Below, piece by piece: positions 44,737-53,523 of a stretch of 64,000 bases of DNA. The notes beneath the pieces were generated by a model. It was not told where the DNA came from, searched no databases, and saw only the letters and a program-made list of their open reading frames with translations. The stretch covers positions 159,348 through 223,347 of the forward strand of contig NZ_FPAC01000004.1 in assembly GCF_900116105.1 (NCBI RefSeq), given 5' to 3'. The DNA comes from Paenibacillus sp. 453mf. GTDB taxonomy: Bacteria > Bacillota > Bacilli > Paenibacillales > Paenibacillaceae. How positions within the stretch are numbered: position 1 is the first letter of the stretch; every line of letters begins with the position of its first letter. The position numbers and the translations under genes are program-made.

Positions 44737-45618
44737 CTATCTGTAGATTTGGATATGATGAGGCATATTTTTGAAGCTTGCCGGTAGTGACCCGCCCAGT
44801 TCTCCGTCCAGATTGAGCAGCACTTCACCCGGTGAGGTAACCTCCATATAGTCCGTTTGGAAGTGAATGATCTTCTTGTCGCCAAGATGCTCTCCACGGA
44901 GCGCCATCGTTACGAGGCGTATCATCTCCGCAAGATTACATTTCTTCAGTGCAATCACATCGAACAATCCGTCATCGATCGTAGCACTCGGTGCCAGCTT
45001 CTCAAATCCGCCGACCGAGTTCGTATTCGCAATCAGGAACAGCATGAATTCATCATGAATGTCCTCCTGCCCCCTGGCCTTGATGTAGAGCTCCTGCGGG
45101 GTGAGGTTGATCATCTTCTCCATGCCTTTCATATAATAGGCCAGCTGACCAATCATCGTCTTCAGGCGGCTCGGCACTTCATAGGTCAGCTCTGTCAGTG
45201 TTCCTCCACCAGCAATGTTAATAAAATAACGATTATTTACAAGACCAAGATCAACAGGACGCGTCTCCTGGCGGATCACCATATCGCAGTAATCCTCCCA
45301 ATGCCTTGGGATTCCGAGCGCTCTTGCAAAGTCATTGGTCGTTCCCAGCGGAAAAATGCCCAGCGGCGGCCGATTCTCTTTACCTGCCATCCCGTTGATA
45401 ACTTCATACAGCGTTCCGTCTCCACCGGCAGCAATGATCATATCGTATCCGCGGTCAATCGCTTCCGATGCTTCCCTTGTTGCATCACCTTCACCTGTGG
45501 TTGCGTGACAGGAGGCTTCAATTCCGCCCTCATCCAAGCGCTGTAATATCGACGCAAGTCTTCGCTTCGCCTCTTCCCGACCTGACGTCGGATTATAGAT
45601 TAATCTCGCCTTTTTCAT
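44737..45618 (-). CDS. dagK: Diacylglycerol/lipid kinase
   Basis: 293 residues. The start M-K-K-A-R-L-I-Y-N-P-T-S-G-R-E and the nucleotide loop A-A-G-G-D-G-T-L-Y-E-V-I-N-G (near residue 55) mark a DagK/DgkB-type kinase, as do F-P-L-G-T-T-N-D-F-A and the late L-L-N-L-D-G-E-L. It phosphorylates diacylglycerol, recycling lipid released during lipoteichoic acid synthesis. ATG 45618 is chosen because AAGG lies 9 bases upstream and the protein then begins exactly as its relatives do. It sits upstream of rlmD with 127 bases between. Confidence 0.92.
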   Translation of the reverse strand: MKKARLIYNPTSGREEAKRRLASILQRLDEGGIEASCHATTGEGDATREASEAIDRGYDMIIAAGGDGTLYEVINGMAGKENRPPLGIFPLGTTNDFARALGIPRHWEDYCDMVIRQETRPVDLGLVNNRYFINIAGGGTLTELTYEVPSRLKTMIGQLAYYMKGMEKMINLTPQELYIKARGQEDIHDEFMLFLIANTNSVGGFEKLAPSATIDDGLFDVIALKKCNLAEMIRLVTMALRGEHLGDKKIIHFQTDYMEVTSPGEVLLNLDGELGGSLPASFKNMPHHIQIYR

Positions 45619-45880
45619 AGTCATGATCCTTACGCCACCTACTTTTAGCAAATATCCCAAAGATCATCATACAACCAGCCTTGGGCACCTTCTCTTTATC
45701 TTTATAAATTGACTCGAGTTCATAATACCCTTATTACCTTGTTATGAACTGAATCCGACCATACGATAGAAATAGAATTATAGCGTTTATAGTTTGTTCC
45801 ATCTTCTTACTATTCCCAAAAACACTTCCGCTTAAGTCTCTCTAAGCCTGTTTCTTACATCCAATAGTTTATTATACAAC

Positions 45881-45943
45881 AAAAAACCGGCCGTCGTCTT
45901 TATTTCAGTTCGCATCATACCACTGTTTTAGGACAAACGGCCA
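45881..45943 (-). terminator. Probable terminator of the yerC-chelatase operon
   Basis: On the minus strand TGGCCGT and ACGGCCG form a 7-bp stem with a long loop (about 45 bases) and run into TTTTTT. It lies about 90 bases past the chelatase stop. The rest of 45619-46031 shows no gene. Confidence 0.45.
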
Positions 45944-46031
45944 GGACTCTATACCCTTATTCTATTGTATTCCATAAGCATTTCCAATATTAAGCGAATA
46001 CAAATAACAACAATTGCACATTCATTCGCGC

Positions 46032-46805
46032 CTAAGTGTTCGCCAAGGCTCTCAGCATATCGTCCACTTGCTTCTCAATCCACTGATGCAGTAGTGGATG
46101 GGGCAGGAGCGTACGATCTCCACTATATTCCACGTGAATTCCACCCAGCCGTTTCGGTATCTCTACATTCGTAAAATACCCTGCACTTAGAAATAGCGGC
46201 ATGGCCAGAACCCGGTACCCTTGTTCTATATAACCAGCAGCCTTATCATTGATACGATCTGGATTCAACAGTGCGTAATCCGCTTGAGAAACTCCACTAA
46301 TCTCCTTGACCAGACGAGCGAGCGTCGAGAAGCCCTGCTCCCAGCGCTGCAGAAATCCGTCATGACGGCTTCCGTGTCCAAGCAGAAGAATGATCTCCTT
46401 GGAGGGCTCCTGCGAATAGGGCCTCAGCTTGTCCCATATCATCGTGGCAAGCAGCGGATCATCATGCAGCGGATGTCCATAATGAACGCGTGACTCCACC
46501 TCGAAAGGCTCAAGATCCGTCACCTTCTCAGGAACAGGCTTCGCTCCAAGCGCATACTCAATCTCATCGACATGGGTGCTGCCCGCTGAAATAAACAAGG
46601 GAACAGCGAGTATATCGGTTACTCCATTCTGTTCGAGCTCGTCAATTCCATCCTGAATAAGCCTTCCCTCTACATTTTCCAGAAAAGAAGCATACACAGG
46701 TACTCCCGCCGGTAAAGACAGCTGCATCACTGCTTGATCCACAAGCTCAGTCCAGCCTGAATCCTTGGATCCATGGCTGATAATCAGAACTCCGGGCTTC
46801 ATCAT
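46032..46805 (-). CDS. Sirohydrochlorin chelatase (CbiX/SirB type)
   Basis: 257 residues, the size of the two-lobe SirB. The N-lobe begins L-I-I-S-H-G-S with the metal-binding His, followed by V-P-L-F-I-S-A-G-S-T-H-V. The C-lobe repeats the pattern: L-L-G-H-G-S-R and M-P-L-F-L-S-A-G-Y-F-T. It inserts Fe(II) (siroheme) or Co(II) (cobalamin) into sirohydrochlorin; the metal cannot be told here. Its ATG directly follows the stop of the YerC-type gene (TAA-ATG-ATG), so translation is coupled. No other siroheme or cobalamin gene is in this window. Confidence 0.87.
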   Translation of the reverse strand: MMKPGVLIISHGSKDSGWTELVDQAVMQLSLPAGVPVYASFLENVEGRLIQDGIDELEQNGVTDILAVPLFISAGSTHVDEIEYALGAKPVPEKVTDLEPFEVESRVHYGHPLHDDPLLATMIWDKLRPYSQEPSKEIILLLGHGSRHDGFLQRWEQGFSTLARLVKEISGVSQADYALLNPDRINDKAAGYIEQGYRVLAMPLFLSAGYFTNVEIPKRLGGIHVEYSGDRTLLPHPLLHQWIEKQVDDMLRALANT

Positions 46806-47096
46806 TTAGCGTCCAAGGCGCTCCAGCGCCATCTTGTATCCGTCATTACCATAATTCAAGCAGCGCTTAACACGGGAAATGGTCGCCGTGCTTGCACCCG
46901 TCTCAGACTCAATCTGATTATAGGTATTACCTTTACCCAGCATGCGCGCTACTTCCAGACGCTGTGACAAGGATTGAATCTCGTTCACCGTACACAGGTC
47001 GTCAAAGAACACATAGCACTCCTCAATGTCCTTCAGTGTCAAAATGGCTTCAAATAATTGATCTATACTTTTATCATTTAGCTTCTTCAGCTGCAT
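46806..47096 (-). CDS. YerC/YecD family TrpR-like regulator
   Basis: 96 residues, a TrpR-superfamily helix-turn-helix: Q-L-K-K-L-N-D-K-S-I-D-Q-L-F at the start, L-S-Q-R-L-E-V-A-R-M-L-G-K-G and the recognition helix T-G-A-S-T-A-T-I-S-R-V-K-R-C-L. In Bacillus yerC lies upstream of the pcrB-pcrA-ligA genes; here it is joined to the chelatase gene instead. Its targets are not known. ATG 47096 is chosen for GGGGATGATGAC directly upstream; the longer reading from 47177 adds residues foreign to the family. Confidence 0.88.
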   Translation of the reverse strand: MQLKKLNDKSIDQLFEAILTLKDIEECYVFFDDLCTVNEIQSLSQRLEVARMLGKGNTYNQIESETGASTATISRVKRCLNYGNDGYKMALERLGR

Positions 47097-47258
47097 GTCA
47101 TCATCCCCTAAGGTTACTATGAATATTATTTCATTGTAACTACACGTTATTGGTATTTCAAGCATTACCGTTTTCACGCGATGCAGAATAAAATCATTCC
47201 GATACTCCTTGCGCTATACACAGGCGGTAAGATCTTAGAGCACCGCACGCCAAACTAC

Positions 47259-47285
47259 ATTATACCATAATGTACAGGTTTGCAA
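47259..47285 (-). promoter_or_regulatory. Promoter of the yerC-chelatase operon
   Basis: On the minus strand a perfect -10 TATAAT (47259-47264) preceded by TGG, and a -35-like TTGCAA (47280-47285) 15 bases upstream. It lies about 165 bases before the ATG. The remaining 47286-47621 shows no supported gene. Confidence 0.5.
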
Positions 47286-47621
47286 TGAAATGTGATACCT
47301 TTTGCTCTTGTTTATAAGAAGTCATGGTGTTGTTTATATACCCGGACTTCATGTTTATTCGTTCCCATGTGGAAAGAATCCTGTTGACTCTACCTATTTA
47401 TCGGCTGTTTCCGATATTTTTTTCACACACATATAAGGCTGCGCTGTTCCTGTGAGCTCATGCTGTTGTGCATCTCCTCTCTGTTCATAAGTGATAGAGC
47501 TGCGCCTTGGGCCAGAGCCCAAATCCGCCAATATCCCGGAAAATCTCGCATTTTTTTAAACGCGGAGGACCTCATCAACATACACTATACTAAACCATGT
47601 GCAAAGGAATGTGATCAACCG

Positions 47622-48236
47622 ATGTCTCAACAACACTACAGAAGACGCAGCCGGCAAGCTCGGGCATTCACGGACCCTAATCAGTATTCACCATATCCTG
47701 GGATTCCACACTATAATCAGCCCCCTGCGCCGGACCATACTGCACAAACCAATGCATTAGTACCAACTCAGCCGCAGGTTCCTCAAGCGATACCTCAGCA
47801 GATTACTCCCACTCCCGTCTATCCTGCGAACCAGGTTGTACAGCAGGCTGCTGATACCGGAGCAGCGGCCGCCACTGGAGGTCTGCTCGGCAATTTAGGC
47901 GGAATCGGCAATAACTTGAGTAGTCTAAAAGGTCTGTTTGACCGGATCGGCGGCATTGACGGGATCGTCAATGGAATGGGCAAGGTACAGCAGGTCGTCA
48001 ACGGAGTGCAGCAGATGGCCCCGATGATGAAGCTGTTTGTAGGATTGCTCCCCTTTGGAGCCGCAGCAGCAGCCAATAAAGCAGCAGAGTCCACATCACC
48101 CACATACGAGGAGACTTACTACCGCCCAAGAAAGAAGCGTAAACGCAAGAAATCAAGATCCACGGGCAAAAAACGCCGCAAAACTTCATCTTCCAAGCCT
48201 TACTCTCCCTCATCCTCCAAAAAGAGAAGGAGATAA
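47622..48236 (+). CDS. Basic-tailed hypothetical protein (YqfQ/VrrA-like, tentative)
   Basis: 204 residues. The first 75 are Pro/Gln/Tyr-rich and disordered. A Gly-rich amphipathic middle follows (G-G-L-L-G-N-L-G-G-I-G, then V-Q-Q-V-V-N-G-V-Q-Q-M-A-P-M-M-K), and the last 40 residues are strongly basic (R-K-K-R-K-R-K-K). The V-Q-Q...P-M segment recalls YqfQ/VrrA, small spore-related proteins of Bacilli, but the match is weak. The basic tail could bind DNA or RNA. ATG 47622 is chosen at the start of the repetitive region; upstream codons lack character. A strong terminator follows. Confidence 0.6.
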   Translation: MSQQHYRRRSRQARAFTDPNQYSPYPGIPHYNQPPAPDHTAQTNALVPTQPQVPQAIPQQITPTPVYPANQVVQQAADTGAAAATGGLLGNLGGIGNNLSSLKGLFDRIGGIDGIVNGMGKVQQVVNGVQQMAPMMKLFVGLLPFGAAAAANKAAESTSPTYEETYYRPRKKRKRKKSRSTGKKRRKTSSSKPYSPSSSKKRRR

Positions 48237-48267
48237 GCTACCCTTGCTTATGCTGGACTCCGCATAA

Positions 48268-48316
48268 AGCACCCTCCGTAGAATGATGGCTGATGGAGGG
48301 TGCTTCTGTTTTTTTG
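48268..48316 (+). terminator. Rho-independent terminator after the basic-tailed protein gene
   Basis: Arms AGCACCCTCC (48268-48277) and GGAGGGTGCT (48295-48304), perfect, followed by a TTCTGTTTTTTT tail. It lies about 30 bases past the stop and may also help end the convergent corA. Confidence 0.9.
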
Positions 48317-48327
48317 AAACATATGCC

Positions 48328-49317
48328 TTACTTAAACCAGCCCCGTTTCTTAAACCAGATCATCATTCCGCAGCCCAGCAGGATCATCCCCACGATGACC
48401 GCAGTGTATCCATAGCGATAACTGAGCTCTGGCATATGATGAAAATTCATCCCATAGATGCCGGCAATCAGCGTAAGGGGCATGAACAAGGTCGTTATTA
48501 CCGTGAGCGTCTTCATAATGCTGTTCATTCGATCCGAATTCAGCGAAATGTAGCTGTCCCGCAGGTCTGCCGTCATTTCCCGGTCTGCTTCAAGCATATC
48601 TGTCAGCTTTAGCAAATGGTCATAAATATTGATAAAATACAGCTTATGATCACTTCGGCTCTGACCCTGTATATGCTGCGAGTTGATGATTCGATACAAG
48701 AGATCCCTCATCGGCACGATCGTTTTGCGCAAATGCAACAGCTTGCTTCGAATGAGAAACACTTGATTAACCAGCTCCTCCGTCGGTGCATTGCCGCTCC
48801 TTCCTTCCAGTTCAGCCAGCTCATCCTCAATTGCAAACAAGACCGGAAAGTAACCATCGACCAGCTTATCCATCACTGTATATGCTGCCGCAATCGGAGC
48901 TCTGCTCCAAATGGTACGCCTCTCGGCCTCGCCACCGATACGCTCCCAGGCCTGATCCAGTTCGTCAAGCGGCTCATGATGATAGGAGACCAGCAGCTTG
49001 GGACCAAGAAACAGATCTACCTCATGCGGCTTCTCCTCTTCCTGGCGGATCGCATGAAGCACCATGAATTGAATATCTTCATAGTAATCCAGCTTAGGGC
49101 GCTGAAGCACATGCAGGCAATCTTCAATTGCCAGCGGATGAAATTGAAAATACTTATGCAGCAGCTGTGACTCCTGTTCTGTCGGGGCACTGAAATCCGT
49201 CCATACAAAATCATAATCATCAAGACTTATATCAAGCAGATGTAACTCTTTGACCACTTTATGATCATGGGTTATTGCCATCGTCCGAATAATCGTGCAC
49301 CACGCCTTTCCATACAT
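48328..49317 (-). CDS. corA: CorA-family magnesium/divalent-cation transporter
   Basis: 329 residues. A long cytoplasmic funnel domain is followed by two C-terminal membrane helices; the pore signature Y-G-M-N-F lies near residue 289 after the T-L-F-M-P-L-T-L-I-A-G-I helix. A K-K-R-G-W-F-K tail stays inside. CorA channels form pentamers and let Mg2+ (or Co2+/Ni2+) enter. The start is not well marked: ATG 49317 is used, a TTG at 49338 is possible, and an ATG 12 codons further in also fits relatives. Confidence 0.9.
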   Translation of the reverse strand: MYGKAWCTIIRTMAITHDHKVVKELHLLDISLDDYDFVWTDFSAPTEQESQLLHKYFQFHPLAIEDCLHVLQRPKLDYYEDIQFMVLHAIRQEEEKPHEVDLFLGPKLLVSYHHEPLDELDQAWERIGGEAERRTIWSRAPIAAAYTVMDKLVDGYFPVLFAIEDELAELEGRSGNAPTEELVNQVFLIRSKLLHLRKTIVPMRDLLYRIINSQHIQGQSRSDHKLYFINIYDHLLKLTDMLEADREMTADLRDSYISLNSDRMNSIMKTLTVITTLFMPLTLIAGIYGMNFHHMPELSYRYGYTAVIVGMILLGCGMMIWFKKRGWFK

Positions 49318-49516
49318 ATCACCGACATCACGGAACAAAAAAGCCCTGCTTCCTCATCTTTTGTTCATTCACAAATCGTGAACGAGAGGTAAGCACGGAC
49401 TGTATGATTTCAGCTGATTTATCTATCCACAAGTGGATAACTTTTTATATGAGATTTGTTATTCTTAGATGTCCCCATATTCACAGAGTTATAAACATTT
49501 TCCACATGAAACGAAT

Positions 49517-49571
49517 GAAAAACCCGGCAAAAACGCGAAAATGAATCCACAGCTTCGCGATCGTCCGGGTT
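49517..49571 (-). terminator. Rho-independent terminator of the DUF47-Pit operon
   Basis: Outer arms AACCCGG (49521-49527) / CCGGGTT (49565-49571) and inner arms CGCGAA / TTCGCG (49534-49539, 49554-49559) form a two-part stem, followed on the minus strand by TTTTTC. About 35 bases past the Pit stop. Confidence 0.8.
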
Positions 49572-49606
49572 CTGTTCATTCTACATCTATTTTTGAAATT
49601 AAGAGC

Positions 49607-50599
49607 TTAGAAAAATATCCACATAATAAGGCCGGCAAGAAAACCGGAAATCGGAATGGTAATAAACCAGGTTACTATGATGCGTCCTGCTAGCGACCAT
49701 TTCACCGATTTGAAACGTTTAGCCGAACCTACACCAAGGATTGCAGATGTGATTGCATGCGTGGTGCTGACCGGAAGGTGCAGCAGCGTTGCGCCGAAGA
49801 TGACGGATGCTGCTGAGAAATCCGCTGCAAAGCCGTTGATTGGTTCAATCTTGAATATTTTTGTACCCATTGTCTTGATAATTTTCCATCCGCCGACTGC
49901 CGTACCTGCCGCCATCGCTGTAGCTGCCGCGATTTTGACCCACAGCGGAACGTCCATTGTATCCTGCACTTTCGCTGCAACGAGAGCGAAAGTAATAATC
50001 CCCATCGCTTTCTGTGCATCGTTCGTACCGTGTGTGAAGGATTGGAGTGCAGCTGTAAAGATCTGCATGGTCCGAAAACCTTTGTTGACCGTATGTGGAC
50101 TGCGCTTGGCAAAGATCCATTTCAGTAAGGTCATCACGACATAACCAATGACGAAGGCAATGATTGGAGAGAAGATCAAGCCTTTTACAATATCAGCAAA
50201 CCCTGCCCAATTCAGCTCGCTTCTTTCACCGATAAATACGGCACCCGCAAGCGCACCAATCAGTGCATGGGATGAAGAAGACGGGAGCCCGAACCACCAG
50301 GTGATCAGGTTCCAGGCAATCGCTGCAATAAGCGTCGCAATCACGATATTGATCCCGTTATCCAGCTTCGTGGGGTCAGCGACACTGCCCCCGATCGTTT
50401 TCGCAACCCCTGTAAACATCAGTGCACCCAGAAAGTTCATGCTGGCTGCAAGAATAATAGCTCGGCGCGGTGTCAGGGCTCTCGTCGATACCGATGTTGC
50501 AATGGCATTCGCCGTATCGTGGAACCCGTTAATGAAATCGAAGGCCAGCGCCAGGAAGATGACAATCCCTAATACCCATATAGTAGTTTCCATTTCCAT
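49607..50599 (-). CDS. Inorganic phosphate transporter, Pit family
   Basis: 330 residues with about nine to ten membrane helices. The duplicated PHO4/Pit signature is clear: G-F-H-D-T-A-N-A-I-A-T-S-V near the N-terminus and F-T-H-G-T-N-D-A-Q-K-A-M-G in the second half. Pit proteins import phosphate (as metal-phosphate) with protons at low affinity. It follows the DUF47 gene by 14 bases; the pair is a conserved operon. PHO-box-like repeats lie in the operon promoter. Confidence 0.93.
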   Translation of the reverse strand: MEMETTIWVLGIVIFLALAFDFINGFHDTANAIATSVSTRALTPRRAIILAASMNFLGALMFTGVAKTIGGSVADPTKLDNGINIVIATLIAAIAWNLITWWFGLPSSSSHALIGALAGAVFIGERSELNWAGFADIVKGLIFSPIIAFVIGYVVMTLLKWIFAKRSPHTVNKGFRTMQIFTAALQSFTHGTNDAQKAMGIITFALVAAKVQDTMDVPLWVKIAAATAMAAGTAVGGWKIIKTMGTKIFKIEPINGFAADFSAASVIFGATLLHLPVSTTHAITSAILGVGSAKRFKSVKWSLAGRIIVTWFITIPISGFLAGLIMWIFF

Positions 50600-50613
50600 A
50601 ATCGATGTGCTCC

Positions 50614-51231
50614 TTACGAGTTCCGCATGATGATCGATTCAAGACGGTTTGCAACATGCTCGCAAGCATCGGTTGTCGTCTCAAGACGCTCGTAGGTTTC
50701 TTTGCGTTTAATCAGCTCAATGGGATCCGTTACTGTGTCGAACAGGTTCTTGATGCAAATACGAAGAAGCTCGTCCCCTTGATTCTCTAGATCGTTCAAA
50801 CGAATCGTGTACTCGCGGATGGCGAGCAGCTTTTTCTGGGAGAGCAAATGTACAGCTTTTTGAATTTCGTAGGCAGACTCGCGGATAATTTCAGCAAACT
50901 GTACAATATATTCATCCGGATCTGTCAGATTGTACATGTAGAAACGGGATGCGGTTGCTTCAATACCGTCCAGTACATCATCAAGCGTCGTAGCGAGCGC
51001 CATGATATCGTCACGTTCGATAGGTGTAATAAACGTCTTGTTCAGCTCTTTGATAATTGTATGTGTGTAGTTATCGCACTCGGTCTCATACTTCTTCATT
51101 TGATTCGTAAATTCGACCATGTTGTTCAGGCTTCCGGCATGCTGGGCAAAATAATCCGCAGCTTGTACAACCGTGTCCGCCATGCTTTCCAGTGACTCAA
51201 AAAATATATCCTTCTTCTTCTTCAAAGCCAT
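50614..51231 (-). CDS. DUF47 / PhoU-like accessory protein of the Pit transporter
   Basis: 205 residues, all helical and cytoplasmic, with the PhoU-like pattern D-D-I-M-A-L-A-T-T-L-D-D-V-L-D-G-I-E and the late C-E-H-V-A-N-R-L-E-S-I-I. The E/D-x-x-x-D clusters bind metals in PhoU relatives. Its regular partner is the Pit phosphate transporter, which follows. ATG 51231 is chosen because AAGGGG lies 8 bases upstream; the longer frame from 51309 runs through the promoter. Confidence 0.9.
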   Translation of the reverse strand: MALKKKKDIFFESLESMADTVVQAADYFAQHAGSLNNMVEFTNQMKKYETECDNYTHTIIKELNKTFITPIERDDIMALATTLDDVLDGIEATASRFYMYNLTDPDEYIVQFAEIIRESAYEIQKAVHLLSQKKLLAIREYTIRLNDLENQGDELLRICIKNLFDTVTDPIELIKRKETYERLETTTDACEHVANRLESIIMRNS

Positions 51232-51304
51232 TCTTATATCCCCTTCACAGAAAAATTGCGTGAAATGTAATGTAATGAAATGAAATGACAACATTTGATA
51301 TCTT

Positions 51305-51328
51305 ATCATACTTTACACCGCGTTTACA
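51305..51328 (-). promoter_or_regulatory. Promoter of the DUF47-Pit operon with PHO-box-like repeats
   Basis: TTTACA occurs at 51312-51317 and 51323-51328 (plus strand), exactly 11 bases apart, the pattern of PhoP-binding direct repeats in Bacillus. On the minus strand a -10-like TATGAT sits at 51305-51310, so the repeats lie in the spacer and -35 zone. That placement suggests repression. Confidence 0.4.
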
Positions 51329-51516
51329 CAAAAAACGAACACTTTTCATCATTATCAATTTCCATCTTTATGTAGAGTGACCTGGTAGAGCCTCTATTAT
51401 CCAGATCACTCACAGAACTTCCATGCTTATCCTCGATATTCCTAGATATAACCATTACATCTGTAAAGAGAAACATAGCCAGATGATCATCGATATGCTC
51501 TAACTCTGCCATATGC

Positions 51517-51577
51517 ACAAAAAAAAGCCTTTGCTTAAATTCGGCGGTGACTACGCCATGAACTCAAGCCAAAGGCT
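51517..51577 (-). terminator. Terminator of the metal-handling gene run
   Basis: Arms 51526-51536 (AGCCTTTGCTT) and 51566-51577 (AAGCCAAAGGCT) with one bulge, inner GGCG/CGCC pairing, and a T run on the minus strand. About 40 bases past the P-type ATPase stop. Confidence 0.75.
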
Positions 51578-51618
51578 GCATATATGCCAAAATTAATTTT
51601 ACTTGTAATGAAGCTGCG

Positions 51619-53523
51619 TCATGAATTCGCGTCTTGAATTCGCATCTTCAAGCTGCGTCTTGAAACCGAAGCTTTCTTGCGAATCAATCTCGCCGAATTC
51701 ATCACTACAAATAACGACGCAACATTATGGATCGCTGCTCCCATAACCGGATCGATCCACCCCGAGGCTGCCAGGAGAATACCAATGACATTAAATGCCA
51801 CAGCAAAGATCCAGATGTTCTGCCTTACGATGAACATCGTTGAACGGCTAATTTGCATGACCTCCGGCAGCTTCTCAAGCCGGTCACCCATCAAGGCCAC
51901 CTGTGAGGACTGGATCGCCAGATCTGTCCCTGCCGCTCCCATGGCAATGCCTACATCGGCTGCCGCAAGGGCAGGTGCATCATTAATGCCTTCACCGACC
52001 ATGGCTACAACAAAACCCTCGCGCTGATAGCGGCGAATGACAGCCAGCTTGTCGTGAGGAAGCAGTCTGGCGTGAACATCGTCCAGCTTCAGCTCCCGCT
52101 GAAGTGATGCGGCTGCTCCTTCACTATCACCGGTTAGAAGCACGATCCGCGAAATACCGAGCTGTCGAATTCGGGCAAGTGCCTGATCCGCCTCATCCCG
52201 GACTTTATCCCCGATAATGAGACCTCCCGCCAGTTCTTCTTCTACTATAATGAGCAGGACGGTTTCGTGCGGATGCTGTGCCAGAAACTGCACAGCCGCC
52301 TCTGCGTCGGCACCATTGGCCCACTGCTCCATGAGACGCTCATTCCCCACTCGAACCCGCTTCCCGGACACGATTGCGCTGACACCCATGCCGACTTCCT
52401 GCTTGAAGTCCCTCGGCTCCTCTGCAAGCGTTAATCCGCTCTCAGCAGCGTATTCCCTTATCGCGAGCCCAATCGGATGCTCGGAATATCGTTCTGCCCC
52501 TTCCGCATAACATAGCAGCTCTGCTTCCGTGATCTTTCCAAATGATAAAATTTGCTTCAGCACCGGCTTGCCTTGGGTTAGCGTGCCGGTCTTGTCGAAG
52601 CAGACCAGATCAACCCGGGACAATGCCTCCATGGCGCGTCCGCCCTTTACGAGCACACCACGCTTGGCAACGTTGCCTACACTGGCAACGACGGCGGTAG
52701 GCGTAGCGAGCACAAGCGCACAGGGACAGGCGATAACCAGCACGGTCATCGTACGTACCAGATCGTCCGTGAACAGCCAGGTTATTGCGGCCGTTCCTAG
52801 AATAATCGGTGTAAAATAGCCGGCAATCCGGTCTGCGAGCCTTTGCATGGGGCCCTTCGTTTCCTGTGCATCCAGCACTGAGGCAATAATTCGGCCCATC
52901 GTTGTTTCTTCTCCGGTTTTTGCCACCTTGATCTCAATCGAGCCAAACTCGGCAACCGTGCCTTGGTATACCTGGCTGCCAGCGGCTTTGTCCTGCGGCA
53001 TCGGCTCTCCCGTCAGTGCGGCTTCACTGATGGAAGCAGAGCCTCTCGTAACGGTTCCATCGGCAGGTATGCGTTCTCCCGGCCTCACTAACACCCGGTC
53101 ATCAGGGACAAGCTCCGAGGTAGACACCCGGATCCATGCTCCGCCTCGCCACACAGAGGCTTCCTCTGGCACAAGAGCTAGCAGCTCCTCAAACGACTGC
53201 CGGGTCCGGTGCAGCGTAATTTCCTCAAGCAGCTCGCCAATGAGCATCATCAGCGCCACAAGCGCGGCAGCTTTGTAAAATCCGAGGTAGGCACAGCCGG
53301 CCATCGTAATCACGACCAGGGTGCCTGCGGTCAGCCTGTGGGTATCCAGCACAGCCAGAAGTGCGCGGTAAGCAATAACGCCGCCTCCAAGCAGCATTGC
53401 ATAGAATGCGGGCGGAAAGCCCGCGACATCGTCCAGCATCGGGATATACGAGACGAGCAAAGCGAGCCCAACAGACAGCGGCAGAAACCATATGTACGCA
53501 TTTCTCAGCTGCACTGTGTTCAT
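51619..53523 (-). CDS. Heavy-metal P1B-type ATPase, no HMA domain
   Basis: 634 residues, membrane pump. Two helices at about 10-45, more at 65-105, the actuator with T-G-E-P, the metal-site motif C-P-C near residue 266, the phosphorylated Asp in D-K-T-G-T-L-T near 308, S-E-H-P-I-G in the nucleotide domain, and the last helices with H-N-V-A-S-L-F-V-V-M-N-S, a pattern I associate with CtpC-like pumps. The hinge reads G-E-G-I-N-D-A-P near 509, with Glu where G-D-G is normal. Metal unknown. ATG 53523 overlaps the stop of the preceding small gene (ATGA), which fixes the start. It ends the metal-handling run. Confidence 0.9.
   Translation of the reverse strand: MNTVQLRNAYIWFLPLSVGLALLVSYIPMLDDVAGFPPAFYAMLLGGGVIAYRALLAVLDTHRLTAGTLVVITMAGCAYLGFYKAAALVALMMLIGELLEEITLHRTRQSFEELLALVPEEASVWRGGAWIRVSTSELVPDDRVLVRPGERIPADGTVTRGSASISEAALTGEPMPQDKAAGSQVYQGTVAEFGSIEIKVAKTGEETTMGRIIASVLDAQETKGPMQRLADRIAGYFTPIILGTAAITWLFTDDLVRTMTVLVIACPCALVLATPTAVVASVGNVAKRGVLVKGGRAMEALSRVDLVCFDKTGTLTQGKPVLKQILSFGKITEAELLCYAEGAERYSEHPIGLAIREYAAESGLTLAEEPRDFKQEVGMGVSAIVSGKRVRVGNERLMEQWANGADAEAAVQFLAQHPHETVLLIIVEEELAGGLIIGDKVRDEADQALARIRQLGISRIVLLTGDSEGAAASLQRELKLDDVHARLLPHDKLAVIRRYQREGFVVAMVGEGINDAPALAAADVGIAMGAAGTDLAIQSSQVALMGDRLEKLPEVMQISRSTMFIVRQNIWIFAVAFNVIGILLAASGWIDPVMGAAIHNVASLFVVMNSARLIRKKASVSRRSLKMRIQDANS

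Noticed and set aside
47460..47621. N-terminal extension of the basic-tailed protein from an ATG at 47460
   Set aside because: The added residues are unlike the rest, no ribosome site precedes that ATG, and the repetitive protein character starts at 47622.
49423..49506. Chromosome origin suggested by DnaA-box-like sequences
   Set aside because: No dnaA, dnaN or gidA-type neighbours, no AT-rich unwinding region, and only imperfect boxes.
51324..51518. 64-codon minus-strand frame between the ATPase terminator and the Pit operon promoter
   Set aside because: Its only starts are GTG or ATG inside the terminator T run, with no ribosome site and no recognisable protein features.
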